Below, piece after piece: positions 25,456 through 33,253 of a stretch of DNA of 64,000 nt; the stretch's first letter is position 1; every line of letters starts with the position of its first letter. The stretch is from the NCBI GenBank assembly GCA_000438415.1, contig FR902233.1:4843-68842 (forward strand), given 5' to 3'. Origin of the DNA: Clostridium sp. CAG:628 (GTDB lineage: Bacteria > Bacillota_I > Bacilli_A > RF39 > UBA660). Position numbers and translations under genes: made by a program. The notes under the pieces are model-generated. The model saw nothing but the letters and a program-made list of their open reading frames with translations. It was not told the DNA's origin and searched no databases.

Positions 25456-27042
25456 TTTAGTTAACTTTAAATTTTCCACTACTCCAGTACCCATATCTAA
25501 TAAAACATCCGCATCTAATATTTCATTATATTTTCTATTATGTGAAATACTTATAATAGTGCCCTCATAGCCTCTAATTAGTTCATATATTAAATTAAGT
25601 GCTTCTTTATCAAGATGATTGGTAACTTCATCCAATATTAACACATTAGTTTTTAAAAGTGCTAGTTTTATAATAGCTAACCTAGTTCTTTCTCCAGGTG
25701 ATAATTTAGAATAAATTTTATCTTTATCTTCATAACTAATACCTATTTTTTCAAGCAATGTAAACACTAAAGAATAATTAACATTAACCATATTTTCTGT
25801 AAGATATTCTATAACAGAATTATTACCTTCTAACAAAGTATTTTGTGAAATATATCCCATTTTAACTTTAGAACCCACAATAACTTTTCCACTTATTGGT
25901 TCTATTTCTCCTAAGATAGTTTTGATTAAAGTAGTTTTTCCACTTCCATTATAACCGTTAATTTGTAGTTTCACACCATACGGTATAGTAAGGTCTATGG
26001 CTTTAGTTTTAAACGTATCATATCCACATATAACTTTATCTAAAACTATATCTTTATTTCCCTTGTCATCATCTAACTCAAAAAATACATCAATTGGTTT
26101 CTTTTCCTCAAAATTAGGAACATCTAATTTATCTAAAATTCTAGTTATTCTCTTAATATTAGAAGTGCTTGTTCTTTCTTTAGCGTAATTGTTAGCTATC
26201 TTATCATTATCGTTATGCGCTCTTTTAGTATTACCAGAACTCACCCATCTCTTAGCCTTCTCTAATTCACTTTTAAGCCTTTCCTTTTCTTCTTTAGTTT
26301 TATAATATTCTTCTCTTTTTCTAATATATTCATTCTCTTTAGTAATTAAATAATTATTATAAGACATATTATATTCCTTAATTTTACCATTACCTAATTC
26401 AAATATTTTATTTACTATATTATTAAGAAAAAACTCATCATGTGACACAATAATCATTTTTTTATTGCTTTTCTTTAAATATTTTTCTAACCAAGTTATT
26501 GCTTCTATATCTAAATTATTAGTAGGCTCATCCAGTAATAATATATCTCTATTAGAGATTAACAACTCCATTAATAATACTTTGATTTTTTCTCCACCAG
26601 ATAATGTTTTAATTTTAGTATTAAGTGATGCACGCAAGTTTAGTCCATTTTTTATAATTTCTAAATTACTTTCAAAATTATATCCATCTAAACTTAAAAA
26701 TTCATTATAAAGAAGAGTATACTCTTCCATTTTATCTTCCGTTAAATCTAAAGATAATTTATCTAAAGTACTTTCTAATTCTTTAATTTTAGTTACTTCT
26801 TCAATATATTCAAATATAGAACATTCATAATACTTTTCTTCAATTTCCTGTTTCAAATAACCAATTGTTTCGCCGTCTGTTTTAACATTTCCTTTATTAT
26901 TGGATATAGTTTTCAAAAGCGTACTTTTTCCACTTCCGTTTTTTCCTACTAAACCAACTTTATCTGCAGTATTTAATTTAAAAGATACATTATCTAATAT
27001 TATATTCCCATTATATTCCACTTTTACATTATTAACTATCAT
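25447..27042 (-). CDS. ABC-F family ATPase (ribosome protection or translation factor)
   Basis: The 531-residue protein has two ABC domains and no membrane segment. Walker A sites are GKNGSGKST and GYNGSGKTT. Signatures are LSGGEK and LSPGER, and Walker B motifs are LLLDEPTNNLD and LILDEVTNHLD (Pro replaced by Val). The linker (about residues 230-310) is a charged coiled coil, as in ABC-F proteins that enter the ribosomal E site and displace antibiotics. ATG 27042 overlaps the end of the E1 gene by 11 bp, so the two are translationally coupled. Self-immunity to the product of the peptide locus is my inference; resistance to an external drug is the alternative. Confidence 0.92.
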   Translation of the reverse strand: MIVNNVKVEYNGNIILDNVSFKLNTADKVGLVGKNGSGKSTLLKTISNNKGNVKTDGETIGYLKQEIEEKYYECSIFEYIEEVTKIKELESTLDKLSLDLTEDKMEEYTLLYNEFLSLDGYNFESNLEIIKNGLNLRASLNTKIKTLSGGEKIKVLLMELLISNRDILLLDEPTNNLDIEAITWLEKYLKKSNKKMIIVSHDEFFLNNIVNKIFELGNGKIKEYNMSYNNYLITKENEYIRKREEYYKTKEEKERLKSELEKAKRWVSSGNTKRAHNDNDKIANNYAKERTSTSNIKRITRILDKLDVPNFEEKKPIDVFFELDDDKGNKDIVLDKVICGYDTFKTKAIDLTIPYGVKLQINGYNGSGKTTLIKTILGEIEPISGKVIVGSKVKMGYISQNTLLEGNNSVIEYLTENMVNVNYSLVFTLLEKIGISYEDKDKIYSKLSPGERTRLAIIKLALLKTNVLILDEVTNHLDKEALNLIYELIRGYEGTIISISHNRKYNEILDADVLLDMGTGVVENLKLTKNL

Positions 27043-28054
27043 ATTTAGCACACTCCTCACATGTATTATTTTTACTCCAATTGATAATCTGTGTTTCATA
27101 TGTTGCAAAATTAAACATCATTGTTTTACCTTTTAAATTATAACTTATATAATTATTAAAGTATTTCACAATTTCATTTGTAATTATAGATGAAATCATT
27201 GCACACATTGGTCCATATGATGGAACAACTTTAACATTCTGTAACGGAATATCTGTCGTTTCTTTATCTATACATTTTAAACAAGCAGTTTCGTGTGGAA
27301 TAACAAATGGTCCTATCATTGCAATGTGTTCTGCAAAACCTGCAAAAATAACGGGTTTATTTTCATTAACACAAATATCATTGATTAACCTTCTAATAAC
27401 TCTAAATGGTTTATCCAATGTACATATAACAATATCACATTCCTGTACTTCATGCAATATTTTTTCTTTGTTATCTATCATAATATTCTTAATAACAATA
27501 TTTCCTTTTAATTTGCTAGCTAACACTTCAGTTTTATTTTTTCCCACATCGTTTTCTGAATACGGATATTGACGTATTAAATTACTACATTCTACTATAT
27601 CGTTATCCACCAAAATAAAATTTTCAAACCCTGCTCTTGAAAGCATAAATGCGACATTAGCGCCTACTCCACCTAATCCTAAAATTAATATTTTTTTATT
27701 AGCAAATAATTCTTTATTTTGTTTAAAATCATTTGTAAATAATGAAAAAAATAAATCTTGTCTACTGTATTTGTTATCACATAATGCCTCATATTTTTCA
27801 TTTTCAATAATCAATTTTTCTTCAAATAAATAGCTAATTACATCTTTAAGTTCAGATTTGCTCACATTCGTTTCTTTAGAAACTTTTTCTATAAGCTTTT
27901 CTTCATTAATTGGTTCTTTCAAGTTTTCAATTAACAATAAAAATACATCGCTTTGATACTCTATTTCTTTACCAGTTTCTTTAAAGTTTCCCATTCTTAC
28001 TACTTTATTAATTTTATCCACATAAAATGGTTTTGTTGTATTTAGTATAAGCAT
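27032..28054 (-). CDS. MccB/ThiF-type E1 adenylyltransferase with N-terminal peptide-clamp-like domain
   Basis: The 340-residue enzyme has a PqqD/RRE-like winged-helix N-terminus (about residues 1-90). An E1 domain follows: YSRQ (96-99), GLGGVG (126-131), LVDNDIVECSNLIRQ with Arg161, lysines at 172-174, and CTLD with Asp214. Zinc-type cysteine pairs are C258/C261 and C332/C335. This layout is that of MccB, which adenylates a short ribosomal peptide. A 21-codon gene and a hairpin lie directly upstream, as in mcc operons. Canonical MccB uses a C-terminal Asn; the peptide here ends in Cys, so the chemistry may differ. Confidence 0.85.
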   Translation of the reverse strand: MLILNTTKPFYVDKINKVVRMGNFKETGKEIEYQSDVFLLLIENLKEPINEEKLIEKVSKETNVSKSELKDVISYLFEEKLIIENEKYEALCDNKYSRQDLFFSLFTNDFKQNKELFANKKILILGLGGVGANVAFMLSRAGFENFILVDNDIVECSNLIRQYPYSENDVGKNKTEVLASKLKGNIVIKNIMIDNKEKILHEVQECDIVICTLDKPFRVIRRLINDICVNENKPVIFAGFAEHIAMIGPFVIPHETACLKCIDKETTDIPLQNVKVVPSYGPMCAMISSIITNEIVKYFNNYISYNLKGKTMMFNFATYETQIINWSKNNTCEECAKYDS

Positions 28055-28076
28055 TTTATCCTCCTATATAATGATA

Positions 28077-28097
28077 AAAGCTCAATTAATGAGCTTT
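28077..28097 (-). terminator. attenuator-like hairpin between peptide and E1 genes
   Basis: AAAGCTCA/TGAGCTTT is a perfect 8-bp stem with a 5-nt loop, followed on the minus strand by TTTTATCATT. It starts 3 nt after the peptide stop codon. The weak T-tract suggests partial termination, which would give more peptide than enzyme message, as in mccA-mccB. Confidence 0.75.
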
Positions 28098-28099
28098 AA

Positions 28100-28165
28100 T
28101 TAACAGTGTTGGTCTACATGACAAGAAAATTTTGCAACTGTTACTTTTTTTACGTTAATTTTCAT
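28100..28165 (-). CDS. 21-residue putative RiPP precursor peptide
   Basis: ATG 28165 is preceded by a perfect GGAGG (28174-28178) at 8-nt spacing. The 21-residue product starts MKINVKKVTVAKF and ends SCHVDQHC. The N-terminal half is basic and beta-prone, like a leader that an RRE binds. The C-terminal half holds two Cys, two His and Asp, and ends in Cys at the free carboxylate. It has its own strong promoter, a 40-nt leader and an attenuator hairpin after it. An alternative role is a translated leader controlling the downstream ABC-F gene by attenuation. No such small gene lacking a purpose would be expected to have this full set of signals. Confidence 0.75.
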   Translation of the reverse strand: MKINVKKVTVAKFSCHVDQHC

Positions 28166-28186
28166 ATAATCTACCTCCTACCAACT

Positions 28187-28268
28187 GAAGTCAAATCACT
28201 TCTTGAAAAATATTATAGCACACATAACTTACTATGTAAATAGTAAGTTATTCATAGTTAGTAAGTTA
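28187..28268 (-). promoter_or_regulatory. promoter with operator repeats for the peptide/E1/ABC-F operon
   Basis: On the minus strand the -35 TTTACA (28235-28240), a 17-bp spacer and an extended -10 TGCTATAAT (TATAAT 28212-28217) form a strong promoter. The -35 is the exact centre of a perfect inverted repeat AACTTACTA/TAGTAAGTT (28226-28249). A further direct copy of TAGTAAGTTA is at 28259-28268, 18 bp from the first. Transcription would start near 28205 with a small 5' hairpin GAAGT/ACTTC (28187-28202). This suggests binding of a dimeric regulator. Confidence 0.82.
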
Positions 28269-28282
28269 CGACAAAGAGCAAA

Positions 28283-28315
28283 GAAAAAACTAGTATACTA
28301 CTTAGTACCTAGTTT
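28283..28315 (-). terminator. terminator of htrA
   Basis: AAACTAG pairs with CTAGTTT around an inner TACTA/TAGTA stem and is followed by TTTTTTC on the minus strand. It begins inside the last codons of htrA. Confidence 0.75.
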
Positions 28316-29377
28316 GATCTTTAAAGTCTCATTTTTACCATTTCTAATAACAGTCATTTCTATAGTTTCATCTATTTCATAACTATAAAGTCTATATCTA
28401 AATTCAGCTATATCTTTAACAGTATCATTACCAACTTTAATAATAACATCTTCACTCTTTAATCCAGCCTTAGCCGCAGGACTATTTTTTTCAACATCAA
28501 CCACTACTACACCACTATCAATATCTTTATCAAGTCTAATACCTGCATAAGCAAGTTGCATTGTACTAGTTGCGTTTAACATACTTACACCTATATAAGG
28601 TCTACTAATTTTACCATTTTCTCTTATATTTTTTGCATAAGTTACTGCATCTTCAATAGGAATAGCAAAACCAATACCTTCAATAGTACTCTCTACTATC
28701 TTCATACTATTAATACCTATTACTTCTCCATTAGCATTACATAATGGTCCACCACTATTACCAGGATTAATCGCAGCATCAGTTTGCATAACATTCATAA
28801 TCCAGTCAGCACTAGAACCATTTATACTTACACTAACGAGTCTATCTTTACCACTTAAAATACCTCTAGTAACAGTACCCTTAAAATTTATTCCCATAGG
28901 ACTTCCCATAGTAAACACAGTATCTCCTACTTTAGCATCTTCACTCTTTCCTAAAGATGCTACACTCTTAATAGTACCCTTATCAACCTTTAAAACAGCA
29001 ATATCAGCATATTCGTCACTACCAACTATTTTAGCAGTAGTTTCACTATCATCATTATAGGTTATCTTAATAGTTTCCCCACTTTCAATAACATGATGAT
29101 TAGTCATAATATATCCATTATCATCATCAGTATCATAAACAAACCCAGTACCAGTTCCTATAAGTTCTCCCTTACTATATGTTTGTATTACAACTACAGA
29201 ACCCTCAATCTTATTAACAGCCTCACTTATACCATTATCTGTAATAGTAACATTCTTCTCTTGTATAGTTTTAACAACATTACTATTAGGAAAATATTTA
29301 ACAACTCCTACAATAACAAGTGCACCAACTAAAATCCCAATTAACAAAGTAATTAAATAACTAATTTTTTGTCTCAT
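28298..29377 (-). CDS. htrA: HtrA/DegP-type serine protease
   Basis: The 359-residue protein has an N-terminal membrane anchor (YLITLLIGILVGALVIVGVV), a trypsin-like domain and one C-terminal PDZ domain. The catalytic triad is visible: His in TNHHV, Asp in YADIAVLKVD and Ser in NPGNSGGPL. HtrA degrades or refolds misfolded proteins at the outer membrane face. The start follows the Abi-type gene by 12 bp, with its GAGG overlapping the Abi stop codon, so the two are co-translated. That pairing is unusual. Confidence 0.96.
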   Translation of the reverse strand: MRQKISYLITLLIGILVGALVIVGVVKYFPNSNVVKTIQEKNVTITDNGISEAVNKIEGSVVVIQTYSKGELIGTGTGFVYDTDDDNGYIMTNHHVIESGETIKITYNDDSETTAKIVGSDEYADIAVLKVDKGTIKSVASLGKSEDAKVGDTVFTMGSPMGINFKGTVTRGILSGKDRLVSVSINGSSADWIMNVMQTDAAINPGNSGGPLCNANGEVIGINSMKIVESTIEGIGFAIPIEDAVTYAKNIRENGKISRPYIGVSMLNATSTMQLAYAGIRLDKDIDSGVVVVDVEKNSPAAKAGLKSEDVIIKVGNDTVKDIAEFRYRLYSYEIDETIEMTVIRNGKNETLKIKLGTK

Positions 29378-29389
29378 AAATAATACCTC

Positions 29390-30322
29390 CTATTCAATAT
29401 ACATTATATCTTTATAATTTTTAGGAAATCCCATTTTCTCTATTACACTACCTATATTAATACTTTTTAATTTACCATTTAATGTATCTAATTCATAATT
29501 TATTTCATTCATCATCATCTTAAAATCAACTTTAGTAAGTAATCTCTTTAAAATAATAATTAGTGCAAAAATATCATTTTTACCATAAATATACCCATCT
29601 TCATCCTTATCTATGTTTAGTATATTATGATACTTAGTATCGTTAATAACTCTCTGAGTAAAATGATCAAACACTATATCCTCATGCGCACATAAATTTC
29701 TATAATTAGAAAGTATTGATAAATACACTTCAAAATCTTCTGGTTCTATATCATATATTTTAGCTATTTCTTCTCTATCTTTATCTTTTAAAATACTAAA
29801 CATTTCACTCATTAAACCAAAACTAATGACTTTAACACCTATCCATAAAGGAATATATCCGTAGTTATCCATATAATGACTAGTCGCTCCATGTTGTCTT
29901 CCATTAATTCTAAGTTGTCTTTTTATCTTTCTAATTAAATCACTTATTTGTCTACTCTTTTCTCTATCGTTATCAAAGTTTTTAGCATTCAAATAATTTT
30001 TCTCTTTAAATCCATAATTCTTACTCATAACATAACTAAATATAGACTTATAGTTATTTTCAACAATTAATATATTCTTAAAAATAATATTTCTAAACAT
30101 TCTATCAAAAACAAATAAACTATAAATCTCTTCAAAAGTAGTACCACTTACAAACTTTCTAGAACCATCATGTTTCAAGAAAACATGCCTATACCCCATT
30201 ATAAAGAAATAATTTTCTCTTAAAAGAACTTCCTTAGTATAATCTTCATCTCTAATAACAAGTCCCTTATCTTTTAATATTTCAATTTGTTCATCTAATG
30301 TTTTAAATACTTTAGCTGTCAA
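29390..30322 (-). CDS. Abi_2 (AbiD/AbiF-like) HEPN-motif protein
   Basis: The 310-residue protein matches the Abi_2 family, with LRENYFFIMGYRHVF, NNYKSIFSYVM, YIPLWIGVKVISFGLMSEMF and NYRNLCAHEDIVF. The last holds RNLCAH, the Rx4-6H HEPN RNase signature. Such proteins abort phage infection, probably by cutting RNA. The start is a TTG (30322) with GGTGATGAGG upstream; no closer ATG is in frame. It is followed 12 bp later by htrA. Some AbiF proteins pair with a small RNA, but I found no clear structured RNA in the 69-bp upstream gap. Confidence 0.85.
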   Translation of the reverse strand: MTAKVFKTLDEQIEILKDKGLVIRDEDYTKEVLLRENYFFIMGYRHVFLKHDGSRKFVSGTTFEEIYSLFVFDRMFRNIIFKNILIVENNYKSIFSYVMSKNYGFKEKNYLNAKNFDNDREKSRQISDLIRKIKRQLRINGRQHGATSHYMDNYGYIPLWIGVKVISFGLMSEMFSILKDKDREEIAKIYDIEPEDFEVYLSILSNYRNLCAHEDIVFDHFTQRVINDTKYHNILNIDKDEDGYIYGKNDIFALIIILKRLLTKVDFKMMMNEINYELDTLNGKLKSINIGSVIEKMGFPKNYKDIMYIE

Positions 30323-30391
30323 TCCTCATCACCTAGAATAATTTTATCACAAAGAATAAACTATTACCACTTTTTTCACAAACTTTTCGTT

Positions 30392-30598
30392 TTAGTTTAC
30401 TTTTTTTATTGGAGGTTTAATAGGCATTATTAAAGCAGCAATAATATATAATAAAAGTCCACTACCATAAACTAAAGAAATAAATACCCAAATAAGTCTC
30501 ACAATAGTAACATCTATTTCAAAATACTCACTTAATCCCATACATACTCCACAAAGTATTTTTCCTTCATTAACTCTATATAATCTCTTTTCTTTCAT
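30392..30598 (-). CDS. PspC domain protein
   Basis: The 68-residue protein is a complete PspC domain: LYRVNEGKILCGVCMGLSEY, the FEIDVTIVRLIWV helix and a second membrane helix (GLLLYIIAALIMPI). PspC proteins sit in the membrane and sense envelope stress. AAGGAGG lies before the ATG. It shares strand with the Abi-htrA pair 69 bp downstream, but that gap has a TGATAAAAT-type extended -10, so joint transcription is uncertain. Confidence 0.92.
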   Translation of the reverse strand: MKEKRLYRVNEGKILCGVCMGLSEYFEIDVTIVRLIWVFISLVYGSGLLLYIIAALIMPIKPPIKKVN

Positions 30599-30669
30599 AC
30601 TTCCTCCTTAAACACAAATTAATAATTTTATATATATTTAATTAAAACACTATTTACTATAATAAATTA

Positions 30670-30870
30670 TTTAAATATTTATAACATTATCACTACAATA
30701 CTCCCTTACTAACATTAATTTTAACACATTTAACTTATAAAAGATAGTTAACAATTCATTTTTACTAAAATTAACATCTACATATAATTACTCCTTAAAT
30801 AATAAAATATTTTTCATACATATCTAAGTCTTCCTTTAAAACATTTTTAAGTTCATAATCAAAGAACCTT
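30670..30870 (-). pseudogene. short degraded coding remnant in the PspC-rpsI gap
   Basis: The 384-bp gap between PspC and rpsI has two coding-like stretches on the minus strand: FFDYELKNVLKEDLDMYEKY ending at a stop, and in another frame VDVNFSKNELLTIFYKLNV to a stop at 30670. They read as one protein broken by a stop and a frameshift. The family is not recognised. The rest of the gap shows nothing else besides the rpsI terminator. Confidence 0.35.
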
Positions 30871-30940
30871 AAACATTACTATATTTTTCAATAAATAATA
30901 CTAAATCTTTATATTAATAGTTTTTTATATTTAAATACAC

Positions 30941-30972
30941 ATAAAAAGGAAGTAGAACAAATTCTCTTCCTT
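30941..30972 (-). terminator. terminator of rplM-rpsI
   Basis: AAGGAAG/CTTCCTT with an inner AGAA/TTCT stem, followed by TTTTTAT on the minus strand. Confidence 0.85.
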
Positions 30973-30982
30973 AAATAAATTA

Positions 30983-31381
30983 TTATCTCTTACTAAATTG
31001 TGGAGCACGTCTAGCTTTCTTAAGACCATATTTCTTACGTTCTTTAATTCTAGCATCTCTAGTAACCATACCAGCACCTTTTAAAGTAGGTCTATAACCT
31101 TCACTATCAACTTCAAGTAAAGCTCTAGCAATACCTAATCTAATAGCACCAGTTTGTCCATTAAAGCCGCCACCTTTAACAGTAACTTCAATATCATATT
31201 GACCATCAGTTCCTGTAAGTACAAGTGGTTGTTTTAAATCCATTACTAAAGTATCATAAGGCATATATTCATTAACATCAACACCATTAACAATAATACT
31301 ACCTTTACCACTAGTCATTCTAACTTGAGCTACACTTCTTTTTCTTCTTCCTGTAGCTGTATAAACTTTCTTATCTGCCAT
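30983..31381 (-). CDS. rpsI: 30S ribosomal protein S9
   Basis: The 132-residue protein is a full S9: [16 protein letters not shown] at the N-terminus and the conserved tail [17 protein letters not shown], whose end contacts P-site tRNA. It lies 8 bp after rplM, in the standard L13-S9 operon, with AGGAGG before its ATG. Confidence 0.98.
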   Translation of the reverse strand: MADKKVYTATGRRKRSVAQVRMTSGKGSIIVNGVDVNEYMPYDTLVMDLKQPLVLTGTDGQYDIEVTVKGGGFNGQTGAIRLGIARALLEVDSEGYRPTLKGAGMVTRDARIKERKKYGLKKARRAPQFSKR

Positions 31382-31389
31382 AATTCCTC

Positions 31390-31818
31390 CTATAAATTAA
31401 TCTTTTCAGGCTTTTGAGCTTCATGATTATGATTCATTCCTTCATAAACAAATAACTTTTTATACATTTGTCTACCAAGTCTATTCTTAGGAAGCATTCC
31501 TTTAACAGCTCTTTCAACCATTTCTACTGGATATTTTTCTTTCATAACCTTAGCAGTTCTCTCTCTTAAACCACCTGGAAATCCACTATGATTATAATAT
31601 ACTTTCTTATCTAATTTGTCGCCAGTTAAATTAACTTTACTAGCATTTACTATAATAACTGCATCCCCACAATTAACATGAGGTGTAAAAGTTACTTTAT
31701 GTTTACCACGTAAGATATGAGCAGCCTTAGCAGCTACTTTACCTAAAGTTTCTCCTTCAGCATCAATCAAATACCATTTAGTAGAAACATCTTCTTTTCT
31801 TAACATAAATGTTTTCAT
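31390..31818 (-). CDS. rplM: 50S ribosomal protein L13
   Basis: The 142-residue L13 has [33 protein letters not shown] and [15 protein letters not shown]. The ATG at 31818 with GGAG upstream gives [10 protein letters not shown], the usual bacterial start. A frame open to 31902 adds 28 non-homologous residues and was set aside. It is first in the rplM-rpsI operon. Confidence 0.98.
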   Translation of the reverse strand: MKTFMLRKEDVSTKWYLIDAEGETLGKVAAKAAHILRGKHKVTFTPHVNCGDAVIIVNASKVNLTGDKLDKKVYYNHSGFPGGLRERTAKVMKEKYPVEMVERAVKGMLPKNRLGRQMYKKLFVYEGMNHNHEAQKPEKINL

Positions 31819-31819
31819 A

Positions 31820-31937
31820 TTTTTATCTCCTTCTAAATTTCTATCCTTATATATAAGACTTCCCACATCCACATACAAAGATAATTTATAAAAATGTACC
31901 AATAATAATTATACAATAACAATATCAAAAAAATCAA
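31820..31937 (-). promoter_or_regulatory. promoter and candidate leader RNA of rplM-rpsI
   Basis: On the minus strand TTGATT (31932-31937), 18 bp and TATAAT (31908-31913) form a promoter. The roughly 80-nt leader holds the G-rich stretch TATGTGGATGTGGGAAG and the self-complementary CTTATATATAAG before the ribosome-binding site. Firmicutes rplM is known to carry an autoregulatory L13 leader; this position fits, but I could not confirm the consensus fold. Confidence 0.5.
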
Positions 31938-32028
31938 GCATAAAATCGCGTTTTTTAAAGATATTTGAACTAAAAACAAGTTTTTTAGCATAAAATATCA
32001 TAAAACAACATTAAAAAAGCATTTATTA

Positions 32029-32057
32029 TTGACAAACAAAAAATATAATATTAAAAT
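32029..32057 (+). promoter_or_regulatory. promoter of the 32097 gene
   Basis: TTGACA (32029-32034), a 17-bp spacer and TAAAAT (32052-32057). Confidence 0.7.
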
Positions 32058-32096
32058 TAAAATAGGTAAAAAGAATAAAAAATGGAGGAACAATAT

Positions 32097-33191
32097 ATGA
32101 AAAAAAATAAAACAGGAACTTTATATTTATTATTATTTTTAATAATAATTGCCCTTGCAGGAGGAATAATTGGATTAATAGCTAACTTAAATATGAAGCC
32201 ATCAAATCCTAGCGATACTAAGGATGATGGAAAATTCAAGGTAACTTATAAATATTATGTTGATAATACAGAAACAAGTAATATAGTTAAACAAGAAAAA
32301 ATAAAAATAGCTAATGAGGAATTTGAAGGTGTAATAGATGAAAAAGAAATGTACACTTTTGAAAAATATGAATGTTCTAATGAAGTAAAAGGTAGTTGGG
32401 ATAATAAAAAATGGAAATTTACTCCTGACTTAACTGCTGATTCAACATGTAAATTATATTTTCTAAAAAACTTTCATGAAGTACAAATAACTACTTCTAA
32501 TGCTTTGCTACCTAATAATACAAATACACAAAAAGTGTTAGTTGAAAGAAATAATACAAAAACTTTAAATTTACTTCCAACAGAAGGTTATAAATTTGGA
32601 GAAGTAAAATGTACTGAAGGCGCTAAAGCTTCATACGACGAAACAACAAAAGATTTAGTAATTGGGAATGTTAACAAAGACACAAAATGTGATGTATCAT
32701 TTATAATAAATGGATTTACTGTAGAAGTAGAAGCATCAAATGCAGAAATAAAAGAAACTAAAAAAACTGCAAACTATGGAGACACAGTAACATTTGAAAT
32801 AACACCAAAAGAAAATTATGCATTTGAAAGTGTAACATGCACTAATGAACAAAAAGCAGAATTTAATGGTAACACTTTAACAATAAAAGGACTAACAAAC
32901 GATTCAAAATGTACAGTTAATTTTAAATTCACTATCGTCAAATACACAGTAAGTTTAACAGTAGAAAATGGAACACTTCTAGAAAGTTCAAAATCTCCAC
33001 AAACTACTAATAACAATATGGAAGTATCGTTTGCAATTAGTAAAAATGATGGTTACTTATTTACAGGAGCAGTATTAGACTGTGGAGCTGATAAAGTAGA
33101 AAGTGAACTAACTAGTAACGTTTTAAAAATTAAAAATGTTAATAAAAACTTAACTTGTAAATACATATTAAAAGAAGATAAAGCAAATTAA
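32097..33191 (+). CDS. membrane-anchored protein with four Cys-paired repeats
   Basis: The 364-residue protein has a short basic N-terminus and one membrane helix (TLYLLLFLIIIALAGGIIGL). Four extracellular repeats of about 70 residues follow. Each carries two cysteines at its end (for example VTCTNEQKAEF with SKCTVNF, and VKCTEGAKASY with TKCDVSF), probably a disulfide per repeat. The fold pattern resembles divergent InlB B-repeats. GGAGG precedes the ATG at 32097. A surface or adhesion role is an inference. Confidence 0.7.
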   Translation: MKKNKTGTLYLLLFLIIIALAGGIIGLIANLNMKPSNPSDTKDDGKFKVTYKYYVDNTETSNIVKQEKIKIANEEFEGVIDEKEMYTFEKYECSNEVKGSWDNKKWKFTPDLTADSTCKLYFLKNFHEVQITTSNALLPNNTNTQKVLVERNNTKTLNLLPTEGYKFGEVKCTEGAKASYDETTKDLVIGNVNKDTKCDVSFIINGFTVEVEASNAEIKETKKTANYGDTVTFEITPKENYAFESVTCTNEQKAEFNGNTLTIKGLTNDSKCTVNFKFTIVKYTVSLTVENGTLLESSKSPQTTNNNMEVSFAISKNDGYLFTGAVLDCGADKVESELTSNVLKIKNVNKNLTCKYILKEDKAN

Positions 33192-33217
33192 TGAAAGACT
33201 TGTTCTTTCATTTTTTA
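33191..33217 (+). terminator. terminator of the 32097 gene
   Basis: AATGAAAGA/TCTTTCATT with a 5-nt loop and T4, directly at the stop codon. Confidence 0.85.
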
Positions 33218-33219
33218 AT

Positions 33220-33247
33220 AGACAAAACAAATAGTATTTGATAAAAT
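33220..33247 (+). promoter_or_regulatory. promoter of dus, implying a leaderless mRNA
   Basis: TAGACA (33220-33225), a 16-bp spacer and TAAAAT (33242-33247). The ATG of dus begins at 33254, 7 nt after the -10, where transcription is expected to start. There is no Shine-Dalgarno before it. Confidence 0.6.
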
Positions 33248-33253
33248 TAAACC

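Noticed and set aside
30323..30391. AbiF-type small RNA upstream of the Abi gene
   Set aside because: The gap is only 69 bp, holds a probable promoter and shows no strong stem-loop.
31819..31902. Longer L13 start at 31902
   Set aside because: The extra 28 residues do not look like L13 and they cover the leader; GGAG is correctly placed for the ATG at 31818.
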